A stretch of DNA of 64,000 nucleotides from Acanthopleura granulata (taxonomy: Eukaryota; Mollusca; Polyplacophora; Chitonida; Chitonidae): assembly GCA_016165875.1 (NCBI GenBank), contig JABBOT010000011.1:12463766-12527765 (forward strand), in the 5' to 3' direction. Position numbers and translations under genes: made by a program. Below the pieces are notes generated by a model. It saw only the letters and a program-made list of their open reading frames with translations, was not told the origin of the DNA and searched no databases. Shown one piece after another: positions 11,661-23,960 of this stretch (position 1 is the first letter of the stretch; each line of letters starts with the position of its first letter).

Positions 11661-13023
11661 TACAGAAACAGAGGTAAAGGATGTAGCACTGTGTATTTGT
11701 GTAACACATCTCAATTTCTGGTTAAGTTTTCCACATACGATATGATGACTGCTTTTCAAACAATATATCAATTAAAAGAGTAAATTTCTTCATTACAAAA
11801 TATTTTTTAACAGAGGAAAGTATATACATAGAATAATACTCTTTCATATGGGTAATTATAATTTTACCTAGGAACTTATATTTTCAAGTAAAAAACTATT
11901 TAAAAGGTGGGAAAAATTTTCAATGCTGTGAAAATTAATATTTCAGTGAATATGGTGCACAGATGAAGAAAAACTGCCAGTGTATTTTTGAGCCCAAGTG
12001 ATATTATTCTGCTAATAGAGTCTACATTCTCTGAGAAAAAAATCAGGTCACTTAAGCACCAGAGACTTGCGCCATCAATCTGCTTCCCAAATTACACAGT
12101 TTGTACACTTGTACTAATTTCAACATCTGAAAGACTGGTTCAGCAATATGCATGTTTTGACATATGACATTACAACAATGAAGTAAAAACGTTTTTGCAC
12201 TGGAATCACTTCTGCAACATAGGACAAAGTTTTATAAAACTGTGTTTTACAGCTGTATTATCTACACACTTTTTAGATATTTTCAAGCCTTTCAGCCAAA
12301 AAGTATCATTTAAATATCGCCCCAAATGCAATAATTTTGCACTTAGGCTTGGTCTTTAGCGTTTCATCTCTGAATTTACTGAAAAAACACCACTTTCATT
12401 TGGTATTTCCAAAACCGTGGCATGATGTTGTCTCAATGTTCTTTATTAATGTTGAAAGTCACCTGTTTTAACTCCGATAACTCAGGTAACTGACTCAGAG
12501 TTTGACATGGCTTGTTCTATGATGCTGGTTTGAGGCCTTCCTTGGCCTGATAAAATTTATCCAAACCATAAGTCTGTGGTCGAGGGATAGATCTGCTATT
12601 AATATGGGGTGTTGTGAAGGCAAGGATGATGTCTTTGTTGCTCACCCACCCACTTCTCAGATGTTCATTGCCATGAGCAGATTTTAAGGTGAACTCACGT
12701 CACTTGATCTACCACATGACATCACCCTGAACTTTACATACCCTGTAACATGTTGCATCACTTATAAACCTGACTGTTTTTGCTGTGCAACCTCTGTCCA
12801 ACTTTCCAGCCATTTTCAGATCTTAAAGGTGAACAATCTTGGCTGATCAATTTTTTTGGCGTTGATACAGTATATCCTAAAGGTATCTGAAAGATGGGGC
12901 CGAAGTGATTTAAAGAATAAAAACCGCAAGATTGTTTCAAAAATATATTTTTATCAAGGCTGACAGGCTATGTTTCGTAAAGCTTCTCTACATGCTTATC
13001 TACCCTTGATGTCCCCCTTGTGT

Positions 13024-13291
13024 ATGACATCATCCTGCTGCTTTGTGCAGCAATCGACTATGCCATTCACACTACGATTACGATGGGATCAGTTTTAATG
13101 CCTTCCCATCGGAGCCCTCCTTGCAACAAAAATGGATAATTGCCATGCGACGTGACCCTTCTGAACCAAATAAGCACTTTAAATTATGCTCTGGCAAATT
13201 TGAAGGAGATATGGAATTTGGAATAGAAAGTAAACATTGCACATCAAAACCGGAAGTGTCACAATTACGTCACCCATATCTGGCACACTAA
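13024..13291 (+). pseudogene. THAP-domain relic
   Basis: The plus strand reads MTSSCCFV from the ATG at 13024. After a small frame break it continues CSNR...GISFNAFPSEP, then KWIIAMRRDP and KHFKLCSGKF. This matches the layout of THAP zinc-finger domains: N-terminal Cys pair, an FxxFP motif, a Trp, and a terminal C-x2-H before F. Here the final His position is Lys (CSGKF) and the first Cys pair is split by the frame break, so a working C2CH finger is unlikely. THAP domains occur in P-element-type transposases and in host regulators. No downstream exon was found, so this is a relic or a stray exon inside gene-poor or intronic DNA. Confidence 0.55.
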
Positions 13292-14160
13292 CGCCATTCA
13301 AGGGCAGACAAGCGATGATGTGTGATTTTATTTTCAGAATTTTTGGTGATAATTATATTTCTATTTTCTATAAGTAAAAATACTCACCAGATGCATTTTC
13401 TGTTTGCCTCTCTTTTTTTCTACCACAGGTATATCTTTCAGTTATAAAGGTAGAGTGAAAACTAGAACCAGAACACGCAGTTCATTTTTAACTCCTTCGC
13501 AATCGCATTGCTGCAGCATACATTCCATATTGAGCTCTACACATAGCAAAATTTCTCAGGAGCTTCAGTTGTACTTCCCAGAACTAAACTGAATTTGAGA
13601 AAAAAAAAAACAGGATGCCTGCTGACTCTCCCCATGTTAAATCAGGCAGCACTTGATTTAGGGATAAGGCATAACATTTTAAGTGCCAATTTCTCTTGAA
13701 TCATTCAATGCCGTTGTTACTTTTTTCTCTTTTTTTTTCCCTTTAAGGGACAAGGAAAGGTTCAACAAGTCAGTTTACACTGAACCGTTTACTTCAATCG
13801 TTACCTCTATGGGGGAAACCTTCAATTAATTAGCTGTTCTTTCTACTGCAGGTGGAGGAGAAAAATCTGAGATATCCAGGAAAATAAGCGACACACAAGT
13901 TAGACAGAGCAGAGAGAGAGAGGCATGTGGTGTGTATATAGGTAGATATCAACTGGCTCCATTATGGTGATCACGTGTAGGGCAAAAACGTGACCGGTAA
14001 GCATATTATACATGCAGACCTATATACACTGACAGGCAAGTCGCAGGTAATCCGAAAACAGCGCTGTAGAATCTACAGAAGAAGCGGGGAAAAAGTCTTC
14101 AAAAACTCGCCGGGCAAGCACAAAGGCAAAAACAACGCAACAAATGAGATAAATACTTAC

Positions 14161-14211
14161 GATTGACTTCTTCAAATTCAGTGTAGACAGGGGTAAACCT
14201 TAAATTTCCAC
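14161..14211 (-). CDS. Possible 5' exon of the minus-strand gene
   Basis: On the minus strand, ACACGTAG precedes a 51-base open stretch reading PGGNLRFTPVYTEFEEVN and ends in a good donor (GTAAGTAT). The reading frame and donor look genuine, but the acceptor lacks a pyrimidine tract, and no exon between here and 8.8 kb was found to link it to the rest. It could instead be part of a 5' untranslated exon. Confidence 0.3.
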
Positions 14212-14229
14212 CAGGCTACGTGTAGATCT

Positions 14230-14480
14230 TGTATCACATCTGAAGTGACATTCTACGCTTCTGCCATGTTTTCTAGGTCAGGGCATACAACGTCCTGATT
14301 TCCAAGTGCGCATGCGTGTCAAATGACGCATCTAAGTCTGCCAATCATATTATGTGACACTGCGCTAGCGTACATTATTCATGACACGTATCAAACGCAG
14401 AGACAATTGGCCATAAGTAGTTGTCCTAGTTGCTGTTTCACATTTCTTCACGAAATAAACAAAATGGCCGAAAGGTAGGA
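14230..14480. promoter_or_regulatory. Possible bidirectional promoter
   Basis: A minus-strand exon with a donor ends at 14161, and a plus-strand ATGGCCGAAAG|GTAGGATG starts at 14464. Between them is a locally CpG-richer stretch (AAGTGCGCATGCGTGTC, GACACTGCGCTAGCG). AAAATGGCCG resembles the YY1-type motifs found near transcription starts of housekeeping genes. No TATA box is apparent. Inference only. Confidence 0.35.
14464..14474 (+). CDS. Possible first coding exon of an unidentified gene
   Basis: ATGGCCGAAAG followed by GTAGGA has a start codon in good context (AAA ATG G) and a usable donor after three codons plus two bases. I found no matching downstream exon on the plus strand up to the Rag gene, so this is weak. 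Confidence 0.2.
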
Positions 14481-16164
14481 TGCTGATTTCATCGTGCTCT
14501 ACCTACTATCACAAATGGACTAGTCCAGCCGATTGTTATTGAAACGGCATAGAAATACCCTATCTTTCGTCTACACTTTACTCTTGTGCATTTTAAGTGT
14601 GGAAAATAAGGGCATTGTATGTGTTAATTATTGTTGACTTTTAGTCTGTCAAATATTTTAGGACTGAAATGGGATCATAACCTGCTCCCTTGGGCGACAC
14701 TATTTCAAAGCAGGGGTTGATTCCGGGGTTTCAGGACACCTAGGCCCACTTGCACGTGACTAAAGTAGGCTTTATGTCACCATTGTCGCTGCTCACTCGT
14801 ATAATTTGTATTAGCAATGACGCGGGACACCACTTTCACAAAACAACGAACAGCTGCATGTGCCCCAGTGGTAATAATGGCAACATGCACCAATCAAACT
14901 GAATTTTGGACCATGCACTAAATGCAAGTAATTACAAATACAGGGTGGAATACGGAGTGAAAGCTACCCTGTAGGCATTTAGTCATTAGCATGGTGAGTT
15001 GATATTTCCATAACCTCAGTTTATGTCTTCATGCAGGATTGATAGGTACACCATGATTTCAAGGGATTTTACACACAGTACAAGAGCAAAACCAATTAAA
15101 TATATACACGAGTCAGTCAAAACATAGTTCTCAAAACAAAACAATCGGGAGTTAAGTTGGGATTAAAGTTAACCCACAGGAACCTGAGATTAAGTTGGAC
15201 GTCTATCTTAATCCCAGATGAAAACTCTTCACCCAAATGAGTTCTCTGAATTGAACCTACATGGTCGCCCAAATATTAGGTATTTTAGCATAATTGCAGA
15301 ATGACATGAGTATTAGGTATTTTTCTCAGTTAAGAAGTGAAAGTTGCAAACTCTTCGTTAATAACACCCCCAGCATTGGACGTTAAGTGAATGTTAAAAA
15401 ATAACCAAAAAAAAAAAAAAAGAAACTGAAACTGAAAACCCTGCCAGAATATTTAAATGAGGGACTGTCAATTCAGAGGAACTGGATCATGCGCACAGCA
15501 CTCGGTAAACTTCATCATGTAAAAAATGTGGCTGATGACACGCGTAAGAGAAAGATTTACGGCTCGCTAGTAACATGATCGGCCGCACATGGTCCGCCCT
15601 CTTTGTTTTGAATCAGTCAAATAACGACAGAACTTGTCTGGGCTCGTGCAAGCTACTCAATGAGTATTTTTTATTTCAACGTGACCCATTTAGTTAATGA
15701 GCGAACTTCAAAACGTCGTTAAGACATCGCAATCAGAATTTGTTTAAAAATCCAAATTTTGGGCGACCATGTTTCTTTAAGGCTTTAATAAGGCGGACTC
15801 TACATACTGAAGAAACATAAGTAGGCCTCATTAAGTGGAGATGCGTAGAGGTTATACAAGAAGATCCTGTGTGTTACGATAGATATCACTCCATGTAGAA
15901 TCACGAGTCTCTTTTCACACTCTACACAATTTTTTTCATTTTATAACTCGTTTAAACACAGACTGATCATCGGAAGATAGAGTTTCACAGGCCTTCTGTT
16001 TGCGAATATCCATGTGATCAAAGGCCTTTTTACCGGTTGAAAACACGAATATGCGTTATGAAACACAACATAAGCTACATAAAACAAGCCCTGTTGCTGA
16101 CAAATGGCTGTTGCTTTGATTGGCTGTTAATTTGAAGCCTAACTGACCATCATTTCACAAGTTG

Positions 16165-16345
16165 TTAAGCGGGTCGAGACCCTCGACACGAGGTGCAAAT
16201 CGCGCGCGACTGGTGCCGTCCTCTTGTCGCTGGTTTCGACACGCGGGGACGAGGGTGGTACCATTCGCGCGCGGACGGTGACTGTCCGTGTCCCCCCGTC
16301 CCGCGCCCCCGCCGGTCGAGGCACGCGACACGAGGACGGTTTGGA
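16165..16345. other. GC-rich, CpG-dense patch
   Basis: A short island very rich in CpG (AATCGCGCGCGACTGGTGCC, ATTCGCGCGCGGACGGTGAC) in AT-rich surroundings. Two imperfect copies of a GCGCGCG-centred block about 75 bp apart are flanked by GTCGAGACCCTCGACACGAG and CCGGTCGAGGCACGCGACAC. It is open in all three plus-strand frames, as expected from base composition alone. It may be a fragment of a foreign or repetitive element. Confidence 0.5.
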
Positions 16346-16711
16346 TTTTTGTGTTTATTGCCTTTTACACCTACTCCCGGGAAAAACAGTTCGCATATCA
16401 ATACATATTTGGCCCCATTTTAATAAGGGCAACTTTGTTCACACAACTTGGAATACAAATAGATAAATTCTCTGAATCATGAATAGTATTTTGCGGTACA
16501 CTGGTACCAGCAGTGGGGCCGAAAATCGGCATAATTTAACCGTAGATCGTAATCGCCGTATGCGTTGTCAGTGTTTTCGCAAACGTCGAACATAATGGAA
16601 ATGCTGCCCATACTGAAAGTAATCGTGGTCTGTGCTCTATGCTTTGTGAATGGAAATATGCCCTTCGACAGCCAATGAAAAAACAGGTTATGTTCTAAGC
16701 CACTTAGCCCA

Positions 16712-16746
16712 TTAAGAAGGGGCTCGCTCGCTCCGCTCCTTCTTAA
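16712..16746. other. Inverted repeat
   Basis: TTAAGAAGG at the left and CCTTCTTAA at the right form a perfect 9-bp stem around a GCTCGCTCGCTCC loop. It is not followed by a T-run and lies in gene-poor DNA. Confidence 0.6.
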
Positions 16747-19700
16747 CCACTAAAAGTAGGGGGTATGATAAGGCACTGAAAGTGCCCATGGCTAGCACTG
16801 TCCGTCGCAGACAGGAATGAATTAGTTTATCTGTAACGAATGTCAATCATCAGTTAACCGCTAACCGGGTCATCGCCATTCGAGTTATCCGAACAAATTA
16901 TCGGACGTTACACATAGACTGTTGTTTGGTTTCGAACATTTAATATTTTTCATTGCCCTTTTTGCTTTTCTTTTAACACGGTACAATCTGATGCACGGTC
17001 TGTCGCCGCCTTTTCTAAGGGTCTAATCAAGCTAATAACTTTCTACTTTATGTTTCTTTAAAATATAATTGTAAACAGAATTGCACGATGGACGAGTTTC
17101 ACAGAATGTGGATATAATACAGCTCATGTGTATCATTGTTATAGATCACTGATGAAAATAATTCTTTGTAGCAGGTCGAGCTCATACCGCCAAAGAGCTA
17201 CCTGTGGATCAAACATGTAGTATACACATGAGATCGATGGGTATTTTCATCAACTGTTTAGTTTTTAAAATGTTTAATTATATAATATCATTACAGAATT
17301 GCGTATTTAAAACAAGAACAGTTTCATTGAAATGGCATGACAGCTCGAACCCAGGATCCCCTAGCTCATACCATCATTTGCTAATCTCCACACTAAGCTC
17401 AACATATGATTACTAGAACATGCATTCGGTACACATCAAGGTGAAAGATAGGTGGTGCATGTCAAAAGATAAAGTTATTGTTTTAACCATGAAGGAAGTG
17501 GACCCCAAAACTATATTTAGTATAAAGATCAAACTCAATGAAATACAAGTCCTCGGCAAGTTTTGCCCTGGGGATCCACTTTCTTCACGCTTAAATCGAA
17601 GCTTGAAACAACCCAAAACTGAAAGAAATTGTCCAAATTGAACAATGTGGCATTTTCAGTTGAGTGTAACATTTTCGCTGATTCAAAAATTTATACTGTT
17701 TTGCAAACTGATACACACTCATGTATTATATACGTTCAAACTGAAAGAAAAAGTAATGTAGGAAAAAAAATTCATGATCAATTTAGCGTACCCGCAAGTG
17801 GCAAATTTCTCACCTTATCATACTTCCTCCTTTTACTTAAAGGGAAAGAGTGCATGTTCAAAGTTAAGTTTGTCAACAAGGTCTGACGGTATTATGTTAA
17901 ATTCGGTAAAGTATTTTGTCTATCAGCTACAACGACAGCGGAAATTGACATTTTATTATACTGCGTTGGCTGACATGAAACGCGGCCAGCAGGTGCGCGC
18001 TGTGTCCTAATTGTTCCAAACAAGAGTTGACTCTTGTCAACTGAGACTGTAGTTCTTTCATTGTTCATCATTTACATGTATAGGAGTAAATCGGCCTACG
18101 GGCATATGCTACGTATATAGACAGAGAGAGAGAGAGATAGTGTTGGCTTATACCTGACGTCCACGTGTCTGACCCAACTGCCTACATAACCGATGTAATA
18201 TGGGTTATGTTCGTGTGTACATGCAGGTCATGCCTATGATTTCATGTGCCGTGAAACACATGGGCACTGGTGTTGTGGCGGACTTATATCCTTGTCCTGA
18301 TCACTCCCACATTTATAATATCTGCCTTCAGCTCAATATCCTCTAAAAGGCCGTAAACTCGCTGGCTTACAAGTTCCCTTGTGCAAAGCCGGACTAATCC
18401 CTCAGCACGCAGTCGGTTGATCTGTTATAAGAACACATAGGAATGCATTTATAATGTGAAAGACCTAATATTTTGTCCATCAGGAAGTTCGGCTTTTATC
18501 ATTTTGCTATGTTCGGAGAGTTGTGTGAAACGTTTTTTAAAGGTTTGTATGGAAGAGGAGGGCGAATTCATACCTCCGAAATGATATACGTCTGTATATG
18601 CTTATTTAATATACTGACAGGTATATTGCACACGTGCAGATGTTAGAATGCAGATTTAAACAGCATTAAGCTCCTTGGTCCCTGGGGATACTGCACCCTA
18701 CTCACCAATCTACCAGTATTAAATGAGCATATACAGACACAGAACGAGGTCGGACTAATCGATGCCCTACTGGGAAAGAGCACAGTTGCAGTATCAAAAG
18801 TATGTTAGTATGCTTGTGTTTTATCTCGTACTCAACAAATTTTCAGTTATGTGACGACGAGGAGTCCTTAGAGTGTATATATTTTCTGTGTCATCTTGTG
18901 GCAGGGTTCATGCATTCACTGGAACATTATTCCAAAGACACCAGACATGATACGCCACACAATCACGCTGTACTGACACCGGGTGGACCTATTTGCAAAT
19001 TGTTTCGTGTTCTAAAATGTCGTCCTTGTGATTGATGTCTTATATCGGTAAATATCCAAAAGTAGCCCTGAAAATCACCAGCATGTATACGGACTTACCT
19101 ATACCGAAAGACCCCACTGACGAGCTAGTTTTTTTACCGTTTTCGCCTTTATACTATATTTCACATAGGTCACGTGAGTTAAAGTAACTCAAGACAACGC
19201 ATGTTCTAAGTGGAGTTTGCCGAAAAGGGTAAATATTATTATGTTTGTTTTGGTAAAGTCTTTTTTTTCTAACAACTACTTCGACAGCGGAAATTTACAT
19301 TTGACCCTGTTCCGTCGGCCAGCTTGAAACACCGCCATTCTCTCTGGGTTGTGTTTGTTCTAAGCGCGAAACCCTCTTGTCATTTGCGACTGAAGTAAGG
19401 TGCCAGTGTTGTGGTTAAAAGTGAAATATATATGCAAATATATGACATGTAATGATCAAGAAAGCTACACCCGCCTCAACACAATCGTCTGGGAAAACTT
19501 GGCAGTGTTCTTCACACATGTACTTGTTATTATTAAAACATATAGCAATTAAACAGTTTCCTGTCCCTGTGTTATTACATGTTACACCGACAGACGACTC
19601 ACAACATGTACGTCACAGCTAATAAAAAGCTGACATCTCCTCTGATTGGTCAATCTTTCATAAGCCTAAAAGCTTGGGCGCCTTCAGATAGGTCAGCACT

Positions 19701-20769
19701 ATATTCCACACGAAGATAACTTAGCAAAGAATTCCTACAATTTCAAACAGGTTTTTACATTCAAGAGAGAATTTTATAATCTTTTTAATGAACAGTGCCT
19801 CAGTCATGAGCTTTCTTTTACTTTCCACATTTGGAGAACATCTTGTCGTGCGAGGTCAACATCTCACATAGGCCAACAAATGAGAGCTGAAAAACTCTAT
19901 CAATGGTGAAGAACTACTCCCTAACAGACCGGGCGGATTGAAGAGTTAATCATAGATCATAAAATTATGGCCCAAATATCAAGCAAATAGCTATTACAAC
20001 CTTGATCGAAGGTCACGACCTTGATCGAAGTCAACTTCCACCCTCGCGCAAACACACGTCCAGAGACCCGTTTTCGACGTTGTGGTGTGAAATATGGTTA
20101 AAAGAAAGGCGAGAACGGGAAAAAACGTGTTCGTTGGTGGGATCTGTTGAGGTAGGTAAATCCGTATGCACGCTAGTGATTTTCTGGGCAACTACTGGAT
20201 GGCTGTGGGGCTTACTTTTGAAGATATTTGCGGATAAAAATCCTTAATCAGAAGGTCGACATTTTGGAGCACGAAACACATTGTAACTCTCGCGGCGCTC
20301 ACGCGCCACTGAAAGAAGTGAGAGGTGGATTATTGCAACTGCGGGTGGACCAGTCCTCTCTCATCGCTCAAACTTCTCAGTGCTGAGCGTCAAGCGAGAC
20401 AGCAACAAAGTCTATGGTATCCGACCTGTGATTGATCCCGAATCTCCCCAACTCAAACCAACCATATGCCACCGAGGCGGTCTAAGATAAAAGGTTATAT
20501 TATATATATGGTTGCTATTTACCTTTAAGTATTTTTTGTTTTTGTTGTTGTTGTTTTTTTGTTTTTTTTCTTGTCAGTTGCTTACATGATTTGCACGGGT
20601 GCCCGGATCATTCAACGTGTGGATTAGCAGGTCAATTTTCCATCCACGAAGCGCAAGTTGCCAAGCAACAGACCGATCCGAAGTTAGACATAGTCTGCAC
20701 TGGTGGTATTACTCCTGAGATTAGATTTGAACTTCAAATGTTAAACTTAATTTTCATTTTTTGAGGTAT

Positions 20770-20893
20770 CAGAATAAAAATCAGTAACGCGAGTCACAAT
20801 TTTAGCGCAGTAAACTAACTGTCTGATAAAAGTCTAAATACATATTCTTGAGTACGGCGTAAAACGCCAATCAAATAATAATAAATAAATGTA
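20770..20893 (+). repeat. Short repeat plus SINE family I tail
   Basis: AGTCACAATTTTAGCGCAGTAAACT matches the two repeats at 22.4-22.6 kb. It is followed by a SINE 3' tail with TATTCTTGAGTACGGCGTAA and CCAATCAAATAATAATAAAT. Confidence 0.65.
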
Positions 20894-22404
20894 CATACGA
20901 CAGCATCGTGAACCTGTGATCAGTGCGTTATTTTGCTTCATGTGCGCAGAATCGATTGCATGGGTGTATAAAAAGTAATCAGTGTATGTCATGGAGATAG
21001 CATTTATAGAAAATCATTCACACGTGATCCACAGGTGTTCGGGGCATCTAAAGCCGGTAGATAATTATGGCCCTAAGTCTTCCTGATTTTTCTCGACATA
21101 CAAAACTATAATCTAACTTTTGTAAGGAAAAAAATCGACATATTTTAATGGATAGAACTTGTGTCGTTGGTACATAATGCAACATAATCACGATGAGAAC
21201 CGGAATGTCCTGGAAAAACGAAATCTTTTGCAATCTCTCTATATACCATGTCTGTCCTGTGAAGTGAGCATATTTACAGCGCAGGTACACGATGTCATTC
21301 GAGTACATCTGATGTCGTTTTTCGAGAATGACCTTAAAGGTGAAGTGCCAAGGTCTTTTTTCTGAACAGTCTGAAGTTATCGGAGTAAATACACGATGAC
21401 TGTGTGACATTTTCCTCTAATTTTGTCCACGTGTGTATGCGAGTTGTAGCTTATGTTTGGCCACAAACAATACAGGCCTAAGGAGACAGTTTTGGCCAGT
21501 CTGTAATTTGGTAGTAACGCCATTGCTTGTTCCTCTTGGATTCTAGAACGCTGTGACCTCAAGATGGACGTCATCGACGTCACGAAAGCTGCTACATGGA
21601 TGACCTGTATGGGTATGCCTACATGTATATCTGCCTTCCGCCTGGGACCATTTTACGAAGTAGTCACAGTTTGTGCCTGACGTAATTTCCATGACAACAT
21701 ACACTCAAGAGATTCGGTACCTTACAGTAAATGCTCACGGCGGACAGCGTTGCGACAGCTTTGTGTAACGGTCACTTAACAGGAGTATTAATTCTGCATG
21801 CTTTGACGGCAGGTGGCGCTAAAGGCTTTAGTCACACTTTCCAAGCACACAGAACACACTGGCAAACCAGACTGATCGAATTGACGCGCACCGCCAATTA
21901 CATTAAACCACATTTTGAAAGCAAAGAGATATGTATGATGAACTTTTTCCGTACAACGTTAGATTAGACAACAGTACAGATTTATATTAAAAATACTTAA
22001 AGAAGTGTTTTGCACCAACTAACAGAACTTCCACAACCTTTCAGAACAGCAAAATCCAGTTGCCAGTACACCAAAGTTAAGAACGGGCCAGTGTTAGAAC
22101 AAAGTCTTTCCTCTATGGCTACAAGTGCACGTCGGCGATTGACGACCATTTCTTACAATCTTCCTAAACTTGAAAAGAAGCCTTGGCGCAACATGTCAAT
22201 TAATTATAATTTAGGAAAGTACAGATCATTCCCTATTTGTAACTCTAACATGACGGGATTATATGGATAACAACTTCTGTTTTTTTATGAGCATGCATTG
22301 ACAATTAATACTTGTATGTGAGTTTTTAGTACTTCTCAGAGGGTTGAGCTGCTGTGAATTTCAGTATAGAAACTCAAAAAGGACGGTCACAGAAACGCCC
22401 TTTG

Positions 22405-22630
22405 TGGTTTATTAAAATAAAAATTCCTAACAGCAGTCACAATTTTAAGGCAGTAAACTGTTTAGAGGTGAAGAGTAAGTCTGACTTAAGTCAGTTAAGA
22501 CAGCCTCGTGATCCTGGCTTAGCATTAAAATAAAAAAAATTCTGAACGACAGTCACAATTTCAGTGCAGTAAACTGTTTAGAGGTTAAGAGTACTGACCT
22601 AACTCTAAGACAGCTTCGTGATCCTAGGGC
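22405..22630 (+). repeat. Tandem pair of a ~125-bp repeat
   Basis: Two copies share AAAATAAAAA, AGTCACAATTT, GCAGTAAACTGTTTAGAGGT, and CGTGATCCTGG/CGTGATCCTAG. A third, partial copy lies at 20.77 kb. Confidence 0.65.
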
Positions 22631-23689
22631 AAGGTACTTGTATATGTACTTAATATCAGATTGACTTTGCCCTGTGCAGACACACTTCACATGATGGGCC
22701 CAGTTCACAAGACTTTCGGCTCCGATTTCATTTCATTTTAATTGAATTTGGCTACGGACTATACATCGCAATATTTAGGTCTATGTTTGTTGGAACTGGG
22801 ACATAACCTAAATATGAAAGCTAAAGAAAAACTTACATGACGTCATGAGAGACATATATTATTAATATGAACCCAGTTGTCCATATTGCAAGTTAGCTGC
22901 AGGTAGCTGCAGGTAGCTCCAAATCAGTAGCACTCCGTACGATTCTGTGCCCTAAACGTAATGAGTGCAAGAGCTTCGGTTCTACCTGGAGCTAATTGGA
23001 AGTTAAGTCCCGTATCATACGTCTTATTTATAATTCTGAGGAAAAAGACGTCCTGAAAAGAAGAAAGACGACATGAGAAGTACTACCGGCTAAAAGATAT
23101 TATCAGATGATGTAGGAATGGTTGCTACATGTTACATCCGCCGCGGAACTGTATATACTCTGATTAGGCCCTTCAAGTATATCATCGAAGGCGCATAACT
23201 GCCAAGGACGCGTGGCCTATATACCCCGACATAAATATATATAATGATTATATATACTATATAATGTTATATTAGTCTCAAATATAACTGAAGAATGTCC
23301 AATGCTGTGTGGTGTGCAGTAGTTAGGCTCCATAGGCTGTGAGCCTGTCATACTCCCAGCTCGCAGCCATAACGGATGGTTCTGGCAGGTATGTCCATAT
23401 ACGGTGTTCGTTGCCGTGGCAGTCCTGCGCGCATTTACGTATATGTACGTGGCACTATTATAGCCGGGGCTTCTTGCAGCCGGAACCAAACAGGCATGCA
23501 GTTTAATAAATACTTCTACAGAGGCATTCTTCACGTGTTTATACTGGTATACAACGTATCATGAGATCTTGAAAAATTGTTCAAAATGCATGTTCAAAAT
23601 TGCAATCATCGTCTGGGAACGAAAACGAAGAGCGATGGTTTCTAATTAAAGTATGCGTGAGGCCCATAGTTGTAAAAAAACATCATTAG

Positions 23690-23960
23690 GGGCCTCCCTG
23701 GCCGAGAGGGTTACCTCGGCAGCGGGGCGTAATAAAGCAGGTGCCTCTCAACAGTTCGGTTGCTGTGAGTTCATGTCCAGCTCATACTGACTTCCTCTCC
23801 GGCCGTACGTGGGAAGGTCCGCCAGCAACCTGTGGATGGTCATGGGTTTCCCTCAGGCTCTGCCCCGGTTTCGCCCAACAATAAAGCTGGCCGCCGTCGT
23901 ATAAGTGAAATATTCTTGAGTACGGCGTAAAACACCAATCAAATAAATAAATAAATACAA
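23690..23960 (+). repeat. SINE family I, full length
   Basis: Complete plus-strand copy. The tRNA-like head has an A-box-like word (TGGCCGAGAGGG) and a B-box-like word (GTGAGTTCATGTCCAGC), matching an internal RNA polymerase III promoter. The core and AATAAATAAATAAATA tail follow. Confidence 0.9.

Noticed and set aside
11559..11771. Open frames over SINE copies (also 23.8, 29.6, 34.3, 47.6 and 63.8 kb)
   Set aside because: They translate the SINE core, which lacks coding capacity.
21048..21410. 120-codon minus-strand frame
   Set aside because: No domain, start context or splice neighbours; consistent with chance.
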